A program made the position numbers and the translations under genes. A stretch of 64,000 nucleotides of DNA from Methyloversatilis universalis EHg5 (GTDB lineage: Bacteria; Pseudomonadota; Gammaproteobacteria; Burkholderiales; Rhodocyclaceae), in NCBI RefSeq assembly GCF_000378945.1, contig NZ_KB900539.1, positions 551,241 through 615,240 of the forward strand, written 5' to 3'. Shown here one piece after another: positions 21,625 to 30,049 of this stretch (positions are counted from its first letter, which is position 1; each line of letters opens with the position of its first letter). The notes beneath the pieces are model-generated. The model worked only from the letters and a program-made list of their open reading frames with translations. It was not told the origin of the DNA and did no database searches.

Positions 21625-21739
21625 GAAAATGGATGCTCATCAGCTACCCTGCTCTTTGTACGTTCGTTTCAACCAAATGATTTATATGAAAAAGATGGCT
21701 CGCGTTATTGTGAACCCCTCTTGTTGGTGCTATGGTTTT

Positions 21740-21760
21740 GGCTACACGATGGCTACATGA
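21740..21760 (+). promoter_or_regulatory. Left integrase arm-type site
   Basis: Two GGCTACA copies (21740-21746 and 21751-21757) spaced by exactly 11 bp lie between attL and the integrase. The 21-bp unit recurs near the right end (30145-30165) in the same orientation with 19 of 21 bases identical. This is the arrangement expected for arm-binding sites of a tyrosine integrase. Confidence 0.65.
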
Positions 21761-21798
21761 TGTAACCGCCGATTGATCGTAGTAGCTCGTTTGGCACC

Positions 21799-23208
21799 AT
21801 GAACCGAGAGCGCCTGACCCTTGATCGAATCGCCCGATTCGTCTGCCCTGCCGACAAGCAGCAGGCCTTCCTGTGGGACACGGAAGCGCCCCGCTTGGCG
21901 GTCCGTGCGACTGCCGGCAGCAAGTCCTTCATCTTTGAGGCCAAGCTGCACAGAAAGACGGTCCGCCAGACAATCGGCAGCGTGCAAGCGTGGGATATCG
22001 CCGATGCGAGGGCTGAAGCGCGCAGGCTGCAAACCCTGGTTGACCAAGGCATAGACCCCGCCCAAGAGCGCAAGCAACGCCTTGAAGCCTTGGAGGGGGA
22101 GCGGGAAAGGGCGCAGCGCACTGATGCCCTCGCGCTTGATGCCTGGGCTGCTTACATCGAAGCCCGCAGCCCTAAATGGACACCCCGTAGTCTGGCCGAC
22201 CACTACGTCATGACGACCGAGGGTGGCAAACCAAAGACGCGTGGCCGCAGACCCGGCGAAGGCACCACAACCAAGCCCGGCATCTTGCGTCCTCTGCTGT
22301 CTCGCCCCCTGAACCGGATTGACGCTGAAGCTGTGCGGGTCTGGCTGTCATTCGAGATAGTGAAGCGCCCGACTCATGCTGCACTGGCTTTCCGCCTGCT
22401 GCGGGCCTTTTTGAACTGGTGTGCAAGCTCCGAGCACCTTGCGGAGCAGGTGCATGTGGACGCCTGCAAGGTTCGCAGCGTGCGCGATCAGCTACCGAAG
22501 AAAGCGGCCAAGAATGACTGCCTGCAGCGCGAGCAACTAGGTTTGTGGTTCGGGCGGGTCCGCGCCTTACCCAATCCGATTCACTCCGCTTACTTGCAAG
22601 TGTTGCTGCTGACTGGCGCACGTCGGGAGGAACTCGTCGACTTGCGTTGGGATGATGTCGACTTCCAGTGGAAGAGCCTCACCATCCGCGACAAGGTTGA
22701 GGGGGAGCGGACCATCCCTCTGACCCCCTATGTCGCAAAGCTGCTTCAGGAATTGAAGGCCCGCCGGGATATGGGCGCTGTGAGAGCGATTCCCGTCCGT
22801 GGACCGAATCTGAAAAGGTCCGTTGCCCGGGCCCGGCGTGCAAACGAGGGGGCGGCTAGAGCTCATCAATGGGTGTTCAGCAGCCCCACCGCTGCGTCCG
22901 GCAGGCTTCAGGAACCGCGCATATCCCACAACAAGGCATTGGACGCCGCCGGCCTGCCTCCTCTCACCCTGCACGGTCTGCGGCGATCCTTCGGCACGCT
23001 GTCCGAATGGGTGGAAGTGCCTGTCGGCATCGTTGCGCAGATCATGGGCCACAAGCCTTCCGCTATCGCGGAAAAGCACTACCGTCGCCGTCCGCTGGAC
23101 TTGCTGCGCATGTGGCATACGAAGATTGAAGGCTGGATGTTGGCTCAGGCTGGTATCGAGCAACCTGATGAGAGGGCCCCGAATCTTCACAAGGTTGTCG
23201 GGGCTTGA
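21799..23208 (+). CDS. int: Tyrosine recombinase / integrase (P4-type)
   Basis: A 469-residue protein: an N-terminal DUF4102-like arm-binding domain (about 1-90), a core-binding domain (about 110-230) and a catalytic domain (about 240-440). Catalytic residues are present: Arg275 in TGARREE, Lys299, His392 and Arg395 in HGLRR, His418 in MGHK and Tyr428. It should catalyse insertion and excision at the 50-bp tRNA-derived core. It is transcribed inward, 175 nt from attL. The upstream ribosome-binding site is weak. Length and motifs are complete, so it is probably functional. Confidence 0.95.
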   Translation: MNRERLTLDRIARFVCPADKQQAFLWDTEAPRLAVRATAGSKSFIFEAKLHRKTVRQTIGSVQAWDIADARAEARRLQTLVDQGIDPAQERKQRLEALEGERERAQRTDALALDAWAAYIEARSPKWTPRSLADHYVMTTEGGKPKTRGRRPGEGTTTKPGILRPLLSRPLNRIDAEAVRVWLSFEIVKRPTHAALAFRLLRAFLNWCASSEHLAEQVHVDACKVRSVRDQLPKKAAKNDCLQREQLGLWFGRVRALPNPIHSAYLQVLLLTGARREELVDLRWDDVDFQWKSLTIRDKVEGERTIPLTPYVAKLLQELKARRDMGAVRAIPVRGPNLKRSVARARRANEGAARAHQWVFSSPTAASGRLQEPRISHNKALDAAGLPPLTLHGLRRSFGTLSEWVEVPVGIVAQIMGHKPSAIAEKHYRRRPLDLLRMWHTKIEGWMLAQAGIEQPDERAPNLHKVVGA

Positions 23209-23264
23209 TCAAGGCGGAACCGCCACCGGCCGGTTGCCGGTGAGACATTGAATGGGGAAACAAC

Positions 23265-23615
23265 GTGGATCGCTTCAACGAATTGAACGCACGGCATGAC
23301 AGCGCACTTGACCGCATCGGGATGATGGATGAGCTTGCACCCGGCGTGGCCTGGATGGCACACGAACGCGCAGTGAATGTTGTCCGGGAAAAGCTGAAAG
23401 ACTGCAACCAGCTTTCTGATGCAGGCCGCGAGCAGTTTGTCTTTCTGGAGTATCAAAGGGTCTTCTTGTACGCCTTCTTCACCCATGCGGTGCCTATGGG
23501 GGAGGGGGAGGAGTGGCTGGATAACGCTGCAGCAATCTTCAATGACGTTGAGGTTGCTGCATCACTGCTGACGGATAACTACGTCGAACACCGGGGCGCG
23601 GTTTTCGCGGCCTGA
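23265..23615 (+). CDS. Hypothetical protein of the integrative element
   Basis: A 116-residue protein from a GTG at 23265, preceded by GGGGA. It is predicted largely alpha-helical and acidic, with no signal peptide, TM segment, Cys pair or motif that I recognise. It lies 56 nt after the integrase on the same strand. Excisionase or integration regulator is possible by position, but it lacks an obvious HTH and is larger than typical Xis proteins. Function unknown. Confidence 0.65.
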   Translation: MDRFNELNARHDSALDRIGMMDELAPGVAWMAHERAVNVVREKLKDCNQLSDAGREQFVFLEYQRVFLYAFFTHAVPMGEGEEWLDNAAAIFNDVEVAASLLTDNYVEHRGAVFAA

Positions 23616-23888
23616 AGCCCCAGTAGCACCTGAAGCAAGCGCAACGAATAGCGCACCAGCAGCACCTGATGCACTTCCTACCGGCCCTGTTCAGCGGCTG
23701 GTTTTTCTCCCCCTAGTGTCACTTCTTCAGTCCGGGACGTTGGTCCGGGAGCCCCTTGCATTGTCTTTGCCGCTTTCGGTAATCTCAGGCGAGAGGGCTA
23801 GGTTCTGCAGACCGAAAAGCGCGTTTCCCCCCGTTTCCGCGCCTGCCCTGCTTCACGAAACCGGGGGAGTAAAACGGGGATAACAAGA

Positions 23889-24677
23889 ATGAAAAATACC
23901 CATCCCGCTGCCAGTGGCAGCGGCGACAGCCTCAATCCGTCCCAAGAAAGTCTCTTTGCCCGAGCCAAGCACGGCACGTTGTCTGACGTGTTGAGCCTGG
24001 ACGACATTGTTGGGCTTGCCCTGTGCAGCGCAGAAAATCCTTTTGGACGGGGTAATGACAATCGCCTGCGTTCATCGCTCCACACTTTGATCAAGTGTGG
24101 TTTGGTTGTGCCTGTCCGTTCGGTAGAAGTTGAGAGGCGCGGTACTCCACTCTTCGGCGTGATGGGCTCAGCTGGGGTCCGATGGATGGCGACGACCTCC
24201 TCCAAGGGGACTGACCACTACGTCCATAGAGATTCCCTGCGCCCCCATCTGTCCGACTTGGGCGACGTCGGTCCATATCTCCGGGAGTGGCTGGGAGATG
24301 TTTCCTCAGCCGAAAAGCAACGGAAGTCGCACAGAGGGGAAGGTAAGGAGCGTCAGGTGGATGGCAGAGCGATAAAGAGGGCTCTTGCCGCGCTTGAGAA
24401 GGGAGGGCTTGCATGGGGCGACATCCACCGCTGCACCGTTAAGGAGTGGCTTATGGCCAATGTCGTTGAGCTCTCACAGACCAGACCTGATTCACTAGCC
24501 AAGCACCTCAAAGAAAAGGGACACGTAACTGAGTGCGTGCCCGGTCGGCGCGGTAAAGACGACAAGGCTGCAGAACTCGCGACACTCGATCAGGCTTGGG
24601 CAAGTGTCCAAGCGGCGGAGTCGCAGCCCAGTGGGCTGGTGGGGCGGCAAACGCTGAAGCTGGCGTCATCGAAGTAG
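23889..24677 (+). CDS. Hypothetical protein of the integrative element (possible regulator)
   Basis: A 262-residue soluble protein. The first 100 residues (LSDVLSLDDIVGLAL, then NRLRSSLHTLIKCGLVVPV) look like a winged-helix arrangement with a basic recognition segment. The C-terminal half is helical and Lys/Arg-rich (about 140-220), with an Ala/Gln/Ser-rich tail. I do not recognise the family. The 273-nt upstream gap contains C-run/G-run inverted motifs around 23825-23878 that could be an operator. A 14-bp perfect hairpin follows the gene. Confidence 0.65.
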   Translation: MKNTHPAASGSGDSLNPSQESLFARAKHGTLSDVLSLDDIVGLALCSAENPFGRGNDNRLRSSLHTLIKCGLVVPVRSVEVERRGTPLFGVMGSAGVRWMATTSSKGTDHYVHRDSLRPHLSDLGDVGPYLREWLGDVSSAEKQRKSHRGEGKERQVDGRAIKRALAALEKGGLAWGDIHRCTVKEWLMANVVELSQTRPDSLAKHLKEKGHVTECVPGRRGKDDKAAELATLDQAWASVQAAESQPSGLVGRQTLKLASSK

Positions 24678-24690
24678 CCGACACCGGATA

Positions 24691-24723
24691 GCGGATATCA
24701 GATAGGAGGTATCTGATATCCGC
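24691..24723. terminator. Perfect 14-bp hairpin after the 262-residue gene
   Basis: GCGGATATCAGATA (24691-24704) and its exact complement (24710-24723) enclose a 5-nt loop, starting 14 nt after the stop codon. The stem is strong but is followed only by CGTTTCT, not a long T-run. It may act as a terminator or as an operator for the next gene. Confidence 0.55.
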
Positions 24724-24781
24724 CGTTTCTCCGGGGCGCTCTCTAGTCTTGGTTTTCGTGGAAACCATCAAGGAGCGCCCC

Positions 24782-25063
24782 ATGCAGAGAAACGCCGAAC
24801 TAGTGCCAATCGCCCACCACGCTGCCGTGGAGAAGTTGAGGGAATTCGTGTGGTGGCTTGAGGACAACCGCGCCACCTTCAGCGCGGTTATGTCCGATCC
24901 CCACAACGTAATACTTCCCCGGCAGGTGCATCAGAGCCTGCGCGATCTGCATCACGAACTGTCCCATATCGTGACGGCAGAGAGCCAGTACCGTGAAAAG
25001 GTTGCCAGGCTGTTGAAGGCGGCCACAGCAAAGGAGGAACAGACGACCCAGCGACGAAAGTGA
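24782..25063 (+). CDS. Small hypothetical protein of the integrative element
   Basis: A 93-residue protein. The ATG at 24782 follows AAGGAGCG, which decides the start over an upstream TTG. It is rich in His, Glu and Arg and predicted to be two or three helices (ALEKLREFVWWLEDN-like, then a Lys/Glu-rich C terminus). No motif is recognised. It lies between the 14-bp hairpin and a good terminator, so it appears to be a separate transcription unit. Confidence 0.6.
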   Translation: MQRNAELVPIAHHAAVEKLREFVWWLEDNRATFSAVMSDPHNVILPRQVHQSLRDLHHELSHIVTAESQYREKVARLLKAATAKEEQTTQRRK

Positions 25064-25077
25064 TAACCGGAAAGAAG

Positions 25078-25102
25078 AAAGCCCGCTTCTCGGGCGGGCT
25101 TT
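25078..25102 (+). terminator. Rho-independent terminator
   Basis: AAAGCCCGC (25078-25086) and GCGGGCTTT (25094-25102) form a 9-bp stem with a 7-nt loop ending in TTT, 15 nt after the stop of the 93-residue gene. It separates the left genes of the element from the replication module. Confidence 0.8.
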
Positions 25103-25176
25103 CAGGACTCTTTCTGACAGTGCATATGGCATGCAGAGCATGCTATATCAAAGCCCTAAAAACAAGAGGTTATGGT

Positions 25177-25443
25177 ATGACAAAAACAACAAGAGGTGCG
25201 GAGCACGCGCCCGACCTGAGCTGTGCCGCCCAACGGGGGCGGTTGCTCGAATACCTGGTGGCTCACGGACAGATTGCAACGTCGGAGGCTCGGACGGTGC
25301 TGGCTGTCATGTCCCCTGCCGCACGGGTGATGGAACTGCGTGCGGCAGGGTTCGATATCGAGACTCGCCGCATGTGGGTAGAGGATGAAAGCGGGGTTCC
25401 TCACTTCCAAGGGGTCTATGCGCTGCGGGGAGGTGCGAAATGA
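25177..25443 (+). CDS. Small helix-turn-helix protein of the element
   Basis: An 88-residue protein. The segment LLEYLVAHGQIATSEA, then LAVMSPAARVMELRAAG and a short wing with FDIETRRM, is the pattern of the phage-associated HTH_39-like winged-helix family. The ATG at 25177 is chosen for the GAGG upstream and because earlier residues overlap the terminator. Its stop overlaps the primase ATG (ATGA at 25440-25443), so the two are translated together. Likely roles are control of the replication operon or of excision. Confidence 0.75.
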   Translation: MTKTTRGAEHAPDLSCAAQRGRLLEYLVAHGQIATSEARTVLAVMSPAARVMELRAAGFDIETRRMWVEDESGVPHFQGVYALRGGAK

Positions 25444-28130
25444 TTTGCACCTCATGGGATAGCTGCATGGGCCTCCATGACGAAGGTTCCTACTCGCACC
25501 ACACGGAAGGCGGAACGCATTGGATGGACGTGTCGCCGCAGGAACTGCAAGTGTGCCTTGAGGGTGATTCCCCGCCGGAGTTTCGCACCATCCTTGCCCG
25601 CTGCGGGGATGAGGACGCCGCCCGCTATGCAGGCCCGCTCTATCTCGACTTCGATCACGAAGATATCGCGGTCGCCATCGCCGCGTTTCACAGGATGTTG
25701 GATTGCCTGGCCGCCCTTGGCGTTGATCTGGAGATGTTGAGGCTGTTTGCAAGTGGGGGTAAGGGCTTCCACATTGAAGTTCCTCTGCGGTGCTTCATGG
25801 GAGAGCCCGAGCCCGTTAAGGACTTGCCCCGCGTTTTCCGTGAAATGGTGCTGGCCGACCTCACGGACGACAGCGAACAAGGGGTCGAGGGCGTTGACCT
25901 GCGCGTCTATTCACAAGGTCGGGGGCGCATGTGGCGCGTGCCGAACCGCGAGCGGACCAATGGGAAGTTCAAGGTGCCGCTATCGGTGGATGAAGCGCGG
26001 CGTGTCACGCCGGAAAGCTACAGCGAGTTGACGGCGCAGCCCCGCGAATTTCCGCAGCTCAAACCTGCGGTGCTGGTGCCGAAGCTGGCCGACGTGTTCA
26101 GCCGTGCACAGGCTACGCAGGCGCAGAGCGCCCCAGTGCGGCCTGCAGCATGGACCAAGGCCGAAACGGAGATTCGCAAGCGGTGGGGAGGCGACGCGCC
26201 GCCCTGCGTGCGCCCTTTGCTGGCGGGCGATAAGCCTTCGCGTGAAGAGGGTTTCAACAAGATCGCGATACAGCTTGCGAGCCTTGCCCACGTGCTCGAA
26301 TGGGACTCCGATCGCCTGGTCCTCGAATGCGAAGGACTGTGCCAGAAACATCAATCGGACAACCGGGCACACGACCGACGTTGGCGTGAAGGTGAGCTGA
26401 TCCGGTTGCATCGCTATGTCGGGCGTCAATCCGGGTATGCCTTCAGCGTTCCAGCCCTCGTCGACATCCTCCCTGCAGGTGCCGACACGTCAGACCTACG
26501 GGGGATTGAGGCAGACGCACGGGAAGACAGGCCCGACTATGCAAGTCGGTTGGCTGAGGCTGGGCGTGACCGGTCCCAGCTAGTGCAATTTGCCCGGGGT
26601 GTGTTTGCTGACCAGTCACTGCCTGCAACTGTGCAGACGGGGCTCTTGAAGGACGTTGCCAAGGCAGCAGGGGTGTCCCTCAAGGTTTTGCAGCAAGACC
26701 TGTATTCCCCCGATGACGGTGAGGGACCGTTCATTCACGTTCATCCTGCTGATCACGCGGCGTCCGTCGACAGCGCGCTCGATGTGCTACCGCTGGCCAC
26801 TGACCTGCGTGTCCGGTCCGGCAAGCTTGTAGAGGTGCAGCGCGGAAGACTTCATGAGGTGTCCCATGACCGGCTGCGCTATCTCTTGTCGAAGGTGGCG
26901 AAGTGGAAACACCCTGGTGGCATCGGATCACCAGACGATGCAGTCATCAGGGGTGTGGCGGCCGCTGGCCACTGGCCGGGGGTGCGTGAGATTGTTGGGG
27001 TAGCGCAGCAACCTACGATTATCAAAGATGGGTCCGTCGGGGCTGCTGATGGATTTGAGCCTTCCTTTGATGAAAGTGGCTTTCCGCAGTACGCCGGCAC
27101 GGGCCGTGAGGCGTTGGAAGAGCTTAACGGGTTGCTGGGTGAGTTTCCTTTCGCGTCGGAACTGGATCGCGCGTGTGCCATTGCTGCAATCCTCACGGCC
27201 GTTGCACGCCCGGCACTGCGTACCGCGCCGGCATTCCTTGTCGCTGCCTATGAGAAAGGAAGCGGCAAGACCTTCTTGGCGGAGCTGATCGGGTTGTTTG
27301 CGTCGGCGGATGTTCCGATGCGCCGATGGGGGAGGGGTTCGGAGGAGCAGTCCAAGTCTCTCCTTGCTCTGCTCATGGAAGGGCTGCCCTTGGTCGTGTT
27401 CGATAACCTCTCCTCCGATTGGAAGTCCGACACGCTGGCCGCCATTCTTACCAATCCGACATACGGTGACCGCGTGCTTGGTGCGTCGGAGACTGTTGCG
27501 GTTTCTACCCGGTGTCTATTCCTCGCCACGGGGAACAACATCAAAGCGGGCGTTGATCTGGCGCGAAGGGTGGTCCCGATCAATCTTGATGCACGGGTGG
27601 CACGCCCGATGGGTCGCGAGTTTCAAGGAGACCCGGTCGCTGTCGTCCGGGCGGATCGCGGTCGATGGGTAACGCTGGCCCTGAAGGTGCTGCAAGACTT
27701 TGTCGTGAGCGGCGCAAAGCCGCAACTGTCACCACTGGGTTCATTCGGCGAGTGGTCGGAGCTGATCAGGGGTGCAGTGGTGTGGTACGGCTTGCCGGAC
27801 GTTGTCGGGGCGGTCATCACGCAAGTGGATGACGATGATGACCGGCAGGAGCTTGAAACCGTGGTGTGGGCTTGGGGCGAAGTCTTCGGGCATGACCCTA
27901 TAACCCTGAAGGATGCCCTCAGGGAAATCCGCAGCAAGTCTGCGGGGGCTGGGGCGGTGTTACTTGGAGCCTTTGACGAAATAGCGGGCGAGCGCGGTGA
28001 GATATCGCTGCGCAAACTCGGGGCATGGTTCAAGGCTCACAAGGGGCGCGTTGTCGACGGCAAGAGACTGATGCCGATAGCTGGGGCTCCGCGTCGTGAT
28101 GGGGCGGTCTGGGCGCTAGCGGCCATCTGA
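25440..28130 (+). CDS. Fused AEP-type primase / SF3-like helicase (replication protein)
   Basis: An 896-residue protein. The N-terminal primase-polymerase domain (about 1-200) shows the archaeo-eukaryotic primase motifs: LYLDFD (Asp70, Asp72), SGGKGFH (Ser106-His111) and GVDLRVY with Asp153, then RVPNRERTNGKFKVP. A linker/primase C-terminal region spans about 240-350. The C-terminal AAA+/SF3-like helicase domain has Walker A GSGKT (607-611), Walker B LVVFDN (651-656), a sensor ATGNN (696-700) and Arg709/Arg710 as candidate arginine fingers. It should unwind and prime the element's own origin, which lies directly downstream. Motifs are intact. Confidence 0.88.
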   Translation: MICTSWDSCMGLHDEGSYSHHTEGGTHWMDVSPQELQVCLEGDSPPEFRTILARCGDEDAARYAGPLYLDFDHEDIAVAIAAFHRMLDCLAALGVDLEMLRLFASGGKGFHIEVPLRCFMGEPEPVKDLPRVFREMVLADLTDDSEQGVEGVDLRVYSQGRGRMWRVPNRERTNGKFKVPLSVDEARRVTPESYSELTAQPREFPQLKPAVLVPKLADVFSRAQATQAQSAPVRPAAWTKAETEIRKRWGGDAPPCVRPLLAGDKPSREEGFNKIAIQLASLAHVLEWDSDRLVLECEGLCQKHQSDNRAHDRRWREGELIRLHRYVGRQSGYAFSVPALVDILPAGADTSDLRGIEADAREDRPDYASRLAEAGRDRSQLVQFARGVFADQSLPATVQTGLLKDVAKAAGVSLKVLQQDLYSPDDGEGPFIHVHPADHAASVDSALDVLPLATDLRVRSGKLVEVQRGRLHEVSHDRLRYLLSKVAKWKHPGGIGSPDDAVIRGVAAAGHWPGVREIVGVAQQPTIIKDGSVGAADGFEPSFDESGFPQYAGTGREALEELNGLLGEFPFASELDRACAIAAILTAVARPALRTAPAFLVAAYEKGSGKTFLAELIGLFASADVPMRRWGRGSEEQSKSLLALLMEGLPLVVFDNLSSDWKSDTLAAILTNPTYGDRVLGASETVAVSTRCLFLATGNNIKAGVDLARRVVPINLDARVARPMGREFQGDPVAVVRADRGRWVTLALKVLQDFVVSGAKPQLSPLGSFGEWSELIRGAVVWYGLPDVVGAVITQVDDDDDRQELETVVWAWGEVFGHDPITLKDALREIRSKSAGAGAVLLGAFDEIAGERGEISLRKLGAWFKAHKGRVVDGKRLMPIAGAPRRDGAVWALAAI

Positions 28131-28143
28131 TACCGCAATGTGT

Positions 28144-28536
28144 GTGAGTTTGTTGTGAGTCACAGTCCCAGACTCACAAGACTCACACATCACTCACGGC
28201 ACTGAAACCCAGTCTGGTATTGGGTTTCAGTGATTTCTGTGAGTCTGTGAGTTTGTACCCCTAGTCCTACGTGTGAGAGAGGTATAGCCCACACATTGCA
28301 GGTAGGGCGCATGCATGCGCCCACGTATATGGAGCGTACTTCTAGACTCACAGACTCACAGAAAAGGTGGGGGCTGCTTGGAGATCAGCCACCAGCTTTG
28401 GTTTCAGCCGATTGGTCCTCTGTGAGTCTTGAAATCATGACTCACGGGATATACGGGTAATATCAACGAGAACCGTTGCCAGTATTGGGTTTCAGGGGTT
28501 TTTAGATGACTCACGCGAAACTCACGGCGAACTCAC
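28144..28536. repeat. Iteron array, probable replication origin
   Basis: Fourteen copies of ACTCAC or GTGAGT in 393 bp. GTGAGT starts at 28144, 28155, 28239, 28247 and 28422; ACTCAC starts at 28172, 28181, 28192, 28346, 28354, 28440, 28509, 28520 and 28531. The wider consensus is RACTCACR, and neighbours are often 8-11 bp apart, about one helical turn. The array begins 14 nt after the primase-helicase stop and runs to the ribosome-binding site of the next gene. It also holds a perfect hairpin and two copies of GTATTGGGTTTCAG. This fits iterons bound by an initiator. Confidence 0.78.
28200..28232. repeat. Perfect 12-bp hairpin inside the iteron region
   Basis: CACTGAAACCCA (28200-28211) and TGGGTTTCAGTG (28221-28232) pair perfectly around a 9-nt loop. 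The right arm belongs to the 14-mer repeated at 28217-28230 and 28482-28495. There is no T-run, so a structural role in the origin or control of the primase operon is more likely than simple termination. Confidence 0.6.
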
Positions 28537-28556
28537 GCGCAAGGAGAACAAGAAGA

Positions 28557-28964
28557 ATGAGCGCAGAGCAGACAGATTCACCGCTGGCCACTGGCCGGCA
28601 ATCTCGGGCACAGCCCGCCCCCGCTGACGATATGCCTGTCCTGGACCACCGGGAGGCCAAGGCGCGAGTCTTGGCTGTTCTGGGCGGTGGCCACCCTCTT
28701 ATCGCTGGAAAGTCCGCCCTGGACGCTCTCACGCAGCGCAATCGAGCTCTGATGGTCGGGGGTGATGACGCAATCAAGGAAGCGCTTGCGGATCAGGTCG
28801 TCATCCTGGAGCAGGTGGCGGCTGCCTACACCTTCGCCGCGGTAGGTGAGCGCAAGGCTGAAGACCGGAAAGCACTTCAGACAATCGCGCTGCGCGCGCA
28901 ATCGGTGCTCCTGCAGACGCTCGGAGCGTTGCACCAAATGAACAAGGCGGCACGCAATGCCTAA
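28557..28964 (+). CDS. Hypothetical protein of the element (135 aa)
   Basis: The ATG at 28557 follows AAGGAG at 28541-28546; an upstream ATG at 28506 would translate through three iterons and is less likely. The first 40 residues are polar and probably disordered; the rest is Ala/Leu-rich and helical (about 45-130), suited to oligomerisation. No known motif. Its stop overlaps the start of the next gene (28957-28964). Position right after the origin suggests a replication or copy-control accessory, but this is inference. Confidence 0.68.
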   Translation: MSAEQTDSPLATGRQSRAQPAPADDMPVLDHREAKARVLAVLGGGHPLIAGKSALDALTQRNRALMVGGDDAIKEALADQVVILEQVAAAYTFAAVGERKAEDRKALQTIALRAQSVLLQTLGALHQMNKAARNA

Positions 28965-29202
28965 GCGGACCTCTCGCGAACTCATGGCATTGAGCGCATT
29001 CCGGGCGGACTGCGCCTCAGCGAGACGAGAGAGACACTTGCGGGCTCTCTACCCTGATATCAGGGGCAGGACGTGGGCTACGGCCCGTGACGGGGTTGGT
29101 GTGGGCCTGTTGGCCGTAGCGGGCTGCAAATCCCTGCGGCTATGGCTAGGAAGCGTGGGAGCCCTTGCAGATACCTGCAAGGGCTCAACGCGCGCCCTAT
29201 GA
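28957..29202 (+). CDS. Small basic hypothetical protein of the element (81 aa)
   Basis: An 81-residue protein, Arg-rich in the first half, starting inside the last codons of the preceding gene, which implies translational coupling. The first half is helical and basic (KRTSRELMALSAF, RRERHLRALYP) and could bind nucleic acid. I recognise no family. The gene ends 13 nt from the convergent zinc-ribbon gene, and a perfect 12-bp hairpin lies inside its last codons. Confidence 0.55.
   Translation: MPKRTSRELMALSAFRADCASARRERHLRALYPDIRGRTWATARDGVGVGLLAVAGCKSLRLWLGSVGALADTCKGSTRAL
29159..29186. terminator. Perfect 12-bp hairpin between convergent genes
   Basis: GAGCCCTTGCAG (29159-29170) and CTGCAAGGGCTC (29175-29186) enclose a 4-nt loop. 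It lies in the final codons of the 81-residue gene and just beyond the stop of the convergent membrane protein. No T-run follows, so it may be a bidirectional transcription block or an RNA-stability element. Confidence 0.5.
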
Positions 29203-29214
29203 CTGCTTACGAGG

Positions 29215-29775
29215 TCATGCCTCTGTCTGCAGGGCAGCGTCGCAGCGGAAACAAACTGTTGCCCTAGCGTCGTTTGTCGCCCTGCACGTTTCGCAGATAG
29301 TGAATGAGGTGGGTTCCCCGGTCTGAGGTGTCGGATGGGCGGCGTAATAAGCTTCGAGAACGTTAGCTGAACCACCCTTCTCCGGCGACGTTATCGGGTC
29401 AAGTTTCGTACCGCAGAAGCGACAGACTGTCGCCTCACCTTTCACCATCTCCGCACAGGAGGGACACTTGCGGTCCTTCGGTGCAGAGAGGCTCAGGGAT
29501 GAGCCGTTCAGGGTGCCAAAGCCAAAGAGCGCGACACCTGAAATGAGCGTGATTGCGGCAAGGGTTATATGAGTGCGTCTTGTTTCCGCCTTGTCTAGAT
29601 TGAAGACTTCTTGGCGTGGAATCTTTATTTCGGGGGTACGAAATGCGTACTCACCGCTACCCATGATTTCACCGCCGATGGTGTTTCCGCCTGTCGTTAC
29701 GGATGTTTCCATGTTGATCGCGTAGATGAGCCAGAGCACGCCGACGCTCATCAAGACAGCCCCAATCACTTTCAT
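29215..29775 (-). CDS. Membrane protein with two zinc ribbons
   Basis: A 186-residue protein starting at the ATG at 29775 (GAGGGG upstream). Two hydrophobic segments (about 4-22 and 70-90) flank a roughly 45-residue polar loop. After the second come two CxxC...CxxC zinc ribbons: CPSC with CRFC, and CETC with CFRC. The ribbons should be cytoplasmic or in a protected reducing location. It is the only element gene on the minus strand and lies nearest attR, where satellites and islands often carry cargo. Family and function are unknown; superinfection exclusion or host modulation is only a guess. Confidence 0.75.
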   Translation of the reverse strand: MKVIGAVLMSVGVLWLIYAINMETSVTTGGNTIGGEIMGSGEYAFRTPEIKIPRQEVFNLDKAETRRTHITLAAITLISGVALFGFGTLNGSSLSLSAPKDRKCPSCAEMVKGEATVCRFCGTKLDPITSPEKGGSANVLEAYYAAHPTPQTGEPTSFTICETCRATNDARATVCFRCDAALQTEA

Positions 29776-30049
29776 CAACTTTTCCCCTCTTTGTTATCTC
29801 GAATTTTGACCAAGGCATAAGCCTGAGGTCATAACCATTCTGCATCGAGCGGTGGCGAGAAATGAAAAAGTTTGAAAAGTTGCCGGCGGTTTTTGGGAGG
29901 GGTGGGCACGCGCAGGTTTTCCTGCACCGCAAAAAAGCCACCCCGTCAAGCAAGGTATATGCCTGGAGAATATCGTGCCTGGCATGCAATTCTCCTTGGG
30001 AGAAAGGCGTGCCAGCTTGGTGCGCTGGTGTGGTGATGCAGTTGTCTTA

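Noticed and set aside
21575-21650. A second tRNA gene at the left end
   Set aside because: Only the 3' 50 nt are present. The sequence diverges in the anticodon stem and cannot form the D arm or acceptor 5' strand.
28144-28536. CRISPR array
   Set aside because: The repeated unit is only 6-8 bp, occurs in both orientations with irregular spacing, and no cas genes are nearby. Iterons fit better.
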